Positions 57,860 to 64,000 of a DNA stretch of 64,000 bases are shown one piece after another (within the stretch, counting starts at the first letter, position 1; every line of letters begins with the position of its first letter). The position numbers and the translations under genes were made by a program. This DNA is from Phycisphaeraceae bacterium (GTDB taxonomy: Bacteria; Planctomycetota; Phycisphaerae; Phycisphaerales; UBA1924). Location of the stretch: NCBI GenBank assembly GCA_020639215.1, contig JACKHA010000010.1, positions 1-64,000 of the forward strand. The letters are read 5' to 3'. Below the pieces are notes generated by a model. The model was not told the DNA's origin and searched no databases. It worked only from the letters and a program-made list of their open reading frames with translations.

Positions 57860-60607
57860 TCACTCGAAGGAATATGAGAAGTCCCCGTCCTTAACCCCAA
57901 CATGCACCTTCTTGATCTCGCCGCCGGCCATCATGCGGGAGAGGAACTCGTTGGAGAGTTCGGGGAGCATGGTCTGGGTGAGGATGGCGTCGATGGCGCG
58001 GCCGCCGGACTCGACCTCGGTGCAGCGGGAGGCGATCAGGTCGTAGACCTCCGGTGCGATGACGAGTTCGGCCTTGTGGTTGTGGCGGATGCGCTTGGCG
58101 ATGCGGCCCAGTTGGAGTTTGGTGATCTCGCGGATCATCTCGTCGGAGAGGGGGTAGAACGGGATGGTGAACATGCGTCCCAGGAGGGCGGCGGGGAACT
58201 TCTGGAGCAGCGGGGCCCGCATGGCCTCGGTGAGGCTCTTGACGTCCGGGAGCAGCTCCGGGTCCTTGCACATGTTCATGATGAGGTCGGAGCCGACGTT
58301 GGTGGTCAGGAGGATGATGGTGTTCTTGAAGGAAACCTCCGTGCCCTCGGAGTCCTTCATGGTGCCCTTGTCGAAGACCTGGAAGAAGACCTCGTGGATG
58401 GAGGGGTGGGCCTTCTCGATCTCGTCCAGCAACAGGACGGAGTAGGGCTTGCGTCGGATGGCCTCGGTGAGCACGCCGCCGGAGCCGAAGCCGACGTAGC
58501 CGGGGGGCGGGCCCATCAAGGTGGCGACCTTGTGCTCTTCCTTGTACTCGGACATGTTGATGGTGACGACGTTGTCCTCGCCGCCGTAGAGGGCCTCGGC
58601 CAGGGCGAGGGCGGTCTCGGTCTTGCCGACGCCGGAGGTCCCGGCAAGCAGGAAGACGCCGATGGGCTTGGAGGGGTTCTCGAGCCCGGCGCGGCTGGTC
58701 TGGATGCGCTTGGAGATGGCCTCGAGGGCGTGGCGCTGGCCGATGATGCGGGCGTTGAGGGTGTCGGCGAGCTTGAGGACGGCCTCGATCTCGTTCTTGA
58801 CCATCTTGCCGACGGGGATGCCGGTCCAGTCGGCGACGACCGCGGCGACGGCCTGGGCATCGACGCTGGGGAGGATGAGGGGCGATTCGCCCTGGACGCC
58901 CGCGAGCTGGCCCTGAACGGCCTTGAGCTCGTCGAGCAGTGCGGCGCGGTCGGCGTCGGAGAGCTGCTGGGAGGCGACGGGGTCCTTCTTGGCGGCGGCG
59001 GCGGCGGCCTCGGAGGCGGGGGTGCCGGTCTTTTCGACGGGCTCGGTCTTGCTGGGGCCGCGGAGCTTGTGGCGGATCTCGAGGATCTTCTCGACGAGGT
59101 CCTTCTCTTTCTTCCAGTTCTCCTCCAGGGTGGCGAGGGAGGCCTTCTCGGCGTCCATGCGGGCGTTGACGTCGGCGACGCGGGCGGTGTGGTCGAAGCC
59201 GACGGCGGTCTCGCGGGCGAGGATCTCGAGTTCGGTGGTGAGGGCTTCGATGCGTTTGCGGGTGTCGTCGACCTCGGCGGGGACGGCGTGCTGGCCGACA
59301 GCGACACGGGAGCAGGCGGTGTCGAGGAGGCTGACGGACTTGTCGGGGAGCTGGCGTCCCTGGATGTAGCGGTGGCTGAGGCGGACGGAGGCCTCGATGG
59401 CCTCGTCGAGCACCTGGACCTTGTGGTGCTTTTCGAGCATGTCACCGACCTTGCGCATCATGAGGATGGCCTTGGCCTCGTCGGGCTCCTCGACCTTGAC
59501 GGTCTGGAAGCGCCGCGTGAGGGCGGGGTCCTTCTCGATGTGCTTCTTGTACTCGGCCCAGGTGGTGGCGCCGATGGTGCGGAGCGTGCCGCGGGCCAGG
59601 GCGGGCTTGAGGAGCTGGGCGGCGTCGCCGGTACCGGCCGAGCCGCCCGCGCCCATGAGGGTGTGGACCTCGTCGATGAACATGACGATTGGCTTGGGGC
59701 TGGCCTGGACCTCCTCGATGACCTGCTTGAGGCGGTTCTCGAACTCGCCCTTCATGCTGGCGCCGGCCTGGAGGGCGCCCAGGTCGAGCTCGAGCAGGCG
59801 GACTTCCTTGAGCGGCGGGGGAACATCGCCCGAGATGATCTTGTGGGCGAAGCCCTCGACCACAGCCGTCTTTCCGACGCCGGCCTCGCCGACCAGGCAC
59901 GGGTTGTTCTGGCGTCGGCGCATGAGGATGTCGACGACCTGGCGGGTCTCGTCGTCGCGACCGACGATGGGGTCGATCTTCTTGTCGCGGGCCTGCTGGG
60001 TGAGGTCCTTGCAGAACTGCTTGATGGCCTGCTGCTTGCCCATCTGGGCGGGGGCCATGGCGCCGGAGGCCTCGCCCGGGGCGGCCCCGCCGCCGGTGGG
60101 CGTGGAGCCGTCCTTGGCGGTGAGTTGGTCTTCGGGTGAGCCGGCGACGATCTTGGCGAAGTTCTCGCCGAGGGCGTCGGGCTTGATCTTGGCGAACTCG
60201 GGGGAGATGCCGGGCAGGACGAGTCGCATGTCGCGGGTGGCGAGCCAGGCGTAGACGAGGTGCCCGGTGCGGACGGCGCCCTCGCCGAACTGGAGGGTGG
60301 TGTAGAGCCAGGCTTCCTTCACGCCCAGCAGGAGGGTCTGGGAGAAGTCGGAGATGGAGGTGGCGCCGCGCGGGAGGCGGTCGAGGGCGGCGGTCATGTC
60401 GGCGGCGAGGCGCGAGGCGTTGACCTCGAAGTGCTTGAGGATGCGGTGGGCGTCGGAGTCCTGCAGTTGGAGGATCTGCTGGAGGATGTGCTCGACCTCG
60501 ACGACGGGGTTGCCGCGGAGTTTGCAGAACACGGTGCCGCCCTCGACCGCCTTGTACGCGATGGAGTTGAGCTTGCCGAAGAGGGCTTTGTTGTCGATGC
60601 CGGCCAT
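57860..60607 (-). CDS. tssH: type VI secretion ATPase ClpV (TssH)
   Basis: The 915-residue AAA+ disaggregase recycles contracted sheath. Two ATPase domains are intact: Walker A GEAGVGKTAVVEG in the first and GTSGVGKTETALAL in the second; the Clp-N-type domain is at residues 1-155, and a linker coiled coil near 440-560 carries the charged middle domain. The ClpV-like C-terminal region ends in IKKVHVGVKDG. The ATG at 60607 follows GGAG. It is preceded by a repeat element, then tssG. Confidence 0.93.
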   Translation of the reverse strand: MAGIDNKALFGKLNSIAYKAVEGGTVFCKLRGNPVVEVEHILQQILQLQDSDAHRILKHFEVNASRLAADMTAALDRLPRGATSISDFSQTLLLGVKEAWLYTTLQFGEGAVRTGHLVYAWLATRDMRLVLPGISPEFAKIKPDALGENFAKIVAGSPEDQLTAKDGSTPTGGGAAPGEASGAMAPAQMGKQQAIKQFCKDLTQQARDKKIDPIVGRDDETRQVVDILMRRRQNNPCLVGEAGVGKTAVVEGFAHKIISGDVPPPLKEVRLLELDLGALQAGASMKGEFENRLKQVIEEVQASPKPIVMFIDEVHTLMGAGGSAGTGDAAQLLKPALARGTLRTIGATTWAEYKKHIEKDPALTRRFQTVKVEEPDEAKAILMMRKVGDMLEKHHKVQVLDEAIEASVRLSHRYIQGRQLPDKSVSLLDTACSRVAVGQHAVPAEVDDTRKRIEALTTELEILARETAVGFDHTARVADVNARMDAEKASLATLEENWKKEKDLVEKILEIRHKLRGPSKTEPVEKTGTPASEAAAAAAKKDPVASQQLSDADRAALLDELKAVQGQLAGVQGESPLILPSVDAQAVAAVVADWTGIPVGKMVKNEIEAVLKLADTLNARIIGQRHALEAISKRIQTSRAGLENPSKPIGVFLLAGTSGVGKTETALALAEALYGGEDNVVTINMSEYKEEHKVATLMGPPPGYVGFGSGGVLTEAIRRKPYSVLLLDEIEKAHPSIHEVFFQVFDKGTMKDSEGTEVSFKNTIILLTTNVGSDLIMNMCKDPELLPDVKSLTEAMRAPLLQKFPAALLGRMFTIPFYPLSDEMIREITKLQLGRIAKRIRHNHKAELVIAPEVYDLIASRCTEVESGGRAIDAILTQTMLPELSNEFLSRMMAGGEIKKVHVGVKDGDFSYSFE

Positions 60608-60670
60608 GGGTGGTCTCCGGTTGTTTTGGATCAAGATACCGGGGGCGGGGGGTGGTTGCTCAGTGGGTCA

Positions 60671-60794
60671 ACCGCGGAGGCACGGAGACACGGAGAGAGA
60701 CACGAGGGACGCGGCTGGAGCGTCCCGGCATGTGCTTCGAGTTCGGCGTTGCTCCGGCCCGAGTTCTGCTCCGTGTCTCCGTGTCTCCGTGATT
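60671..60794. repeat. palindromic element with CCGNGGAGNCACGGAGACACGGAG arms
   Basis: 60671-60700 and 60769-60794 are inverted repeats (GGAGGCACGGAGACACGGAG vs CTCCGTGTCTCCGTG). It lies between tssG and clpV and fills the gap. Confidence 0.8.
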
Positions 60795-60806
60795 CGTCGA
60801 ATCCCG

Positions 60807-61826
60807 TCACGCCGCCGGGGGGCGGAGGACGAGGTTGTCGGCGTCGCGGTCGTGGGGCTTGGAGCCGATCCACGAGGTCCAGCCGAGTCGGGTGCCGGTG
60901 CCGAGCTGGGTTTTGGGGATCTCCTCCTTCTTGAGGATGAGCTGGCAGTCCCAGAGGTAGGCCAGGCCGGCGTAGTTCTTGACCCAGTCGACCAGCACCG
61001 GGAACGAGCGGCCCGTGGGGAGGAAGCGTTCGAAGTCCTTGAGGCCCATGGCGCCCAGGCGCAGTCGGAACTTCTGCTGGCAGTCCCAGATGGACGAGCC
61101 GACGATGATGTTCTTGCCCATCAGGCCCGTCTCGCGGGAGCGCCCGACCTTGCACAGGGCGTCCTGGGGGAGCTTGAACCACTCGCCGACGAACTGGGCC
61201 AGGTCGGTCCTGACCTGGAAGTAGTCCTCGATTGTCTGGCGGAGGCCGTCGGCGTGCTTGGTGAGGTTGGCCAGGTGCCCGGTGAAGTGGAGCTTGCCCT
61301 CGTCGGGGACGTTGTCGCGGTCGCGGAACGAGTCCATGCCGCGCCCGGCGAGGGAGCCGATGTAGACCTTGAAGCGATCGTCGTTCGGTCGGTCGTAGGA
61401 GACGGTGGGCTGGTTGAGGGCCCAGGCGCGGTAGAACAACGAGAGCAGGCGGTGGTGGATGACGTCCAGGAATCGGGCGGGTGTGGGATCGTGGGCGTTT
61501 CGCTCGCGCTGGCGGATGTACTCGGTGATGTGGAGCGGGAGCGGGCCGTTGGGCCCCAGCAGGCCGAAGAAGCGGACGAGGATGCGCTCGGGACGCGGGC
61601 CCTTGCGGGCCTGGACGATGGAGATGGTGCTGGCGGCGAAGTCGAGCGTGCCCTCCTGGCCGAGGCGGACGGGGTCGTCGGCGAGTGCGATGGACAGGCC
61701 GACGCGCGGCTTGGGCGCGTGCGCGCACTCGATCCGCCGCACGGAAGCGAAGAAGTCGCGTCCGTACGGGTCGTTCCGCAGGTCGCGGATCAGATCGTCG
61801 ATCGTGTACCCATCCTCAAGGGCCAT
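60807..61826 (-). CDS. tssG: type VI secretion baseplate subunit TssG
   Basis: The 339-residue protein matches TssG: residues 10-45 include FFASVRRIECAHAPKPRVG, then GPNGPLPLHITEYIRQR and a helical HDPTPARFLDVIHHRLLSLFYRAW. The C terminus has PTGRSFPVLVDWVKNYAG. It forms the baseplate wedge with TssF and TssE. Its ATG lies inside the 3' end of tssF (37-base overlap). Confidence 0.93.
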   Translation of the reverse strand: MALEDGYTIDDLIRDLRNDPYGRDFFASVRRIECAHAPKPRVGLSIALADDPVRLGQEGTLDFAASTISIVQARKGPRPERILVRFFGLLGPNGPLPLHITEYIRQRERNAHDPTPARFLDVIHHRLLSLFYRAWALNQPTVSYDRPNDDRFKVYIGSLAGRGMDSFRDRDNVPDEGKLHFTGHLANLTKHADGLRQTIEDYFQVRTDLAQFVGEWFKLPQDALCKVGRSRETGLMGKNIIVGSSIWDCQQKFRLRLGAMGLKDFERFLPTGRSFPVLVDWVKNYAGLAYLWDCQLILKKEEIPKTQLGTGTRLGWTSWIGSKPHDRDADNLVLRPPAA

Positions 61827-63751
61827 CGCATCACCGGGCCGCGCTGCTCGCTGGCGACCACCGTCTCCGTGAACGAGTTGATCGAGACGTACTTGGCAAG
61901 GAACTGCTCGAGCACGGCGCCGAGCACGAAGATGCCTGTTCCTTCGAAGTTCTCCTCCTGGAAACCGAGCGTGACCTCGAGCCCGCGTGCAAACGCGATC
62001 GGGCCGGGGGTCGGGACGCGGCGCATGATGCCGCGGGCCTTGATGCTGCTGACGCCCTCGACCTGCTTGGCGATGGCGGGCTCGGCGGTGTTGGCGTAGA
62101 GGCGGAGCAGGTCGCGCAGGGCGGCCGCGCCCGACTGGGGCGGGCGGCCCGGGGCGACCGCGCCCTCGGGCGGGGCCTCATCGACGAGCGAGAGGTAGTT
62201 GAGCGAGAGGTGGCTGATGAGGCGCCAGGCGGTCTCGCCCTCGGCGCGGCTGGGGGCGGGCTTGGTGGGGCCCGCGACGACGCGGACCGAATCGACCACC
62301 GCGCCGGCCTCGAGCGAGAAGTCGGTGCGTCCCGCGCCGATGGGCATGTCGATCGGCAGGTCGCGGTTTGTGCACAGGCAGTCGACGCCGACCTGGCGGA
62401 GGTCGGAACGGAAGGGGGCGTTGGCGGCGTCGACGAGGGCGACGTAGACCTCGGAGCCGGCGTAGGAGGATCTTTTTCCGTGGCGTCGTTCGCGGGCCGA
62501 GAGCGCGCGGGGGACGCGGTCGACGGTGAAGTACGCGCCGCGGCCGTAGGCTCGGTCGGCGTCGCGTGTGGTGTAGAAGGGCCGGAACTCGACCTCGTCG
62601 CCGGAAGAGGAGCCGTAGCCGGTGACGCCCGTGACCTCGTAGACCTCGAAGTCCAGCGGTCGCGTTCGGTCGACGACCAGGTGGTGCTCGTGGACCTTGT
62701 CAGAGATGTGGATGCGGTCGGCGACGCGGGGGAAGAGGTTGATCGCGGGGGTGCAGTAGAGGCGGATATTCGCGGCGGTGACGGCGGCCTCGAGGGCGGG
62801 GTCTTCCTTGGAGAGCGGGATGATCAGATCGAGGCGGTTGCCCTTGCACTTCTTGACCAGCGGGAGCAGCCCGGAGAGGCGGACGAAGAGGAAGCGCTGG
62901 GGGAACGCGAAGTACTCCTGGAGGAGTCGGTAGCCGTGGAACGCGCGGTGGGGGTAGGGCAGGAGCGCCTCGTCGTCCTGGTAGCCGACGCGCCGGATCA
63001 TCGGCTTGGGGCCGTCGGGGCCGGGGGCCGAGCCGGCGGGGGCTCCGGTGAGGGCGTCCATGACCTCGGTCCAGGCGGGCGGCTTGCCGGGCGGGCGCGC
63101 GACGACGGCGGTGGCGTGGGCCAGCAGCTGCTCGTATACGCGCATCGGCGTCTGGTCTGACCCGCTGAGGTAGAGGTCCAGCGAGTCCATGTCGGTCTCG
63201 GCGAACGAGAGGCCGGCGGTGGACTTGAGGCCCAGCCGGAGGGCGGCCTTGGGCTGCGGGCCGGGGATGTTGCGCGGGAGGTCGAGGGTGCCCAGGTCGC
63301 GCGAGTGGTAGCCGGCCTCGATGAGCTGGACGGGCCAGAGGGTCACCTCGTGGGCCGTGGTGTAGTAGCAGGGCGTGTTCTCGCCGCGCCCGATGTTGGA
63401 GCGCATGGCGGTGCCGCGCGAGAGCGTGTATCCGGAGGCCAGGGCGTTGTCGTCGTAGTCGGGGTTGACGGCGACGACGGCCATGGATGGGATCGGCGCG
63501 AGGTACTGGGGGTAGACGGATTCGAGCAGGTGCTGGGTGAAGCCCGGGAACTCGGCGTCGAGTTTGAGCTGGATGCGGGCGGAGAGGTAGGCCACGCCCT
63601 CGAGCAGCCGCTCGACGTATGGGTCGGCGCACTCCTGCTTGGAGACGCCCAGGCGGGCCGCGATCTTCGGGTACTCCTCGGCGAACTCGCCGGCGGTCTC
63701 GCGGAGGTGTCGCAGCTCGCGCTCGTAGTAGTTCTTCAGGCGGCTATCCAC
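61790..63751 (-). CDS. tssF: type VI secretion baseplate subunit TssF
   Basis: The 653-residue protein opens with the TssF signature YYERELRHLRETAGEFAEEYPKIAARLG and DPYVERLLEGVAYL, and includes YPQYLAPIPSMAVV. It is the core wedge component. The start overlaps the TssE stop by eight bases. Length is typical. Confidence 0.95.
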   Translation of the reverse strand: MDSRLKNYYERELRHLRETAGEFAEEYPKIAARLGVSKQECADPYVERLLEGVAYLSARIQLKLDAEFPGFTQHLLESVYPQYLAPIPSMAVVAVNPDYDDNALASGYTLSRGTAMRSNIGRGENTPCYYTTAHEVTLWPVQLIEAGYHSRDLGTLDLPRNIPGPQPKAALRLGLKSTAGLSFAETDMDSLDLYLSGSDQTPMRVYEQLLAHATAVVARPPGKPPAWTEVMDALTGAPAGSAPGPDGPKPMIRRVGYQDDEALLPYPHRAFHGYRLLQEYFAFPQRFLFVRLSGLLPLVKKCKGNRLDLIIPLSKEDPALEAAVTAANIRLYCTPAINLFPRVADRIHISDKVHEHHLVVDRTRPLDFEVYEVTGVTGYGSSSGDEVEFRPFYTTRDADRAYGRGAYFTVDRVPRALSARERRHGKRSSYAGSEVYVALVDAANAPFRSDLRQVGVDCLCTNRDLPIDMPIGAGRTDFSLEAGAVVDSVRVVAGPTKPAPSRAEGETAWRLISHLSLNYLSLVDEAPPEGAVAPGRPPQSGAAALRDLLRLYANTAEPAIAKQVEGVSSIKARGIMRRVPTPGPIAFARGLEVTLGFQEENFEGTGIFVLGAVLEQFLAKYVSINSFTETVVASEQRGPVMRWPLRMGTRSTI

Positions 63752-64000
63752 GCGCGCCCTCCTGGAGCGTGCAGCGCCCGGTCTCGAGGTCCAGCGACGT
63801 GCGGAGGAAGACGGCCTCGGGCATTGGGTTGGCGAACATGTCCGACTCGATCTCGAGCGAGAGCGAGGTCTGACCCGCCTTGTCCTTCTGGCCCTTGCTG
63901 ACGCGGACGCGTGTCGCGCCGGGGATGAGGCGCGGCTCGAAGCGCTCGATGGCCTCGCGGACCATGCGCTCGATCTGCTCCTCGGGGAGCGAGGCGATCG
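63744..64000 (-). CDS. tssE: type VI secretion baseplate subunit TssE (5' end outside window)
   Basis: The 84 visible C-terminal residues show IERFEPRLIPGATRVRV, the gp25/TssE pattern, then strands ending in TSLDLETGRCTLQEG. The frame continues through the right edge, so the start is beyond it. It is a baseplate wedge component. Confidence 0.88.
   Translation of the reverse strand, partial: IASLPEEQIERMVREAIERFEPRLIPGATRVRVSKGQKDKAGQTSLSLEIESDMFANPMPEAVFLRTSLDLETGRCTLQEGARG

Noticed and set aside
1..64000. CRISPR array
   Set aside because: No regularly spaced identical repeats of 24-40 bases with unique spacers; the tandem repeat at 45141 has 8-base units without spacers.

Overview
The window is very GC-rich, gene-dense chromosomal DNA, most likely from a planctomycete of the class Phycisphaerae. 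The evidence for that is indirect. A CHRD protein ends in a PEP-CTERM-like tail of the form VPAPAGLGLL...ARRRR. There is an OmcB-like lipoprotein with DUF11 repeats. GlmU has only its uridyltransferase half, and the intergenic regions are full of palindromic repeats. No rRNA or phylogenetic marker alignment was available, so the class assignment is an inference.

Layout. 1-9.4 kb: small independent genes (a secreted protein cut by the window edge, a hotdog thioesterase, a FUN14 membrane protein, an ArsR/SRPBCC pair, a GyrI-like protein, a CHRD protein, a LolA-like protein) with tRNA-Met and tRNA-Pro. 9.4-17.6 kb: DinB protein, tRNA-Gln, then a housekeeping run glmU(N)-prs-rplY-pth-rpsF-ssb, followed by a small lipoprotein coupled to an AlkX/YcaQ-type glycosylase. 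17.8-22 kb: ABC exporter, TrpF-like protein, Old Yellow Enzyme. 22-27.3 kb: a succinate dehydrogenase operon (membrane subunit, SdhA, SdhB) carrying a DNA methyltransferase-nuclease fusion between sdhA and sdhB, coupled to sdhA by a GTGA overlap. 28.2-36.2 kb: a compact five-gene set (class-III aminotransferase, nitrilase, Orn/Lys/Arg decarboxylase, ATP-grasp ligase, C45 Ntn-hydrolase) that looks like a pathway building or trimming a polyamine-amino-acid conjugate. 36.2-49.6 kb: nucleoside deaminase, persulfide dioxygenase-rhodanese, orphan ABC ATPase, UbiA-like protein, small membrane proteins, PPi-phosphofructokinase, secreted prolyl-oligopeptidase-type hydrolase, NeuD/PglD-type acetyltransferase and a repeat-flanked RlaP-type nucleotidyltransferase. 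49.9-64 kb (all minus strand): OmcB-like protein, HEAT lipoprotein, then part of a type VI secretion locus reading TssE-TssF-TssG-TssH(ClpV)-VgrG-three adaptor-like proteins-metalloprotease.

Three points recur. First, seven genes have a TANNNT hexamer exactly six bases before the start codon and no Shine-Dalgarno, which predicts leaderless mRNAs. Second, many operon joints are 4-base ATGA/GTGA overlaps. Third, the intergenic spaces hold several palindromic or inverted repeat elements, one of which has become the signal-peptide coding sequence of a gene. The best candidates for a new system are the methyltransferase-nuclease inside the sdh operon, the five-gene decarboxylase/ATP-grasp/C45 cluster, and the VgrG-linked metalloprotease module.
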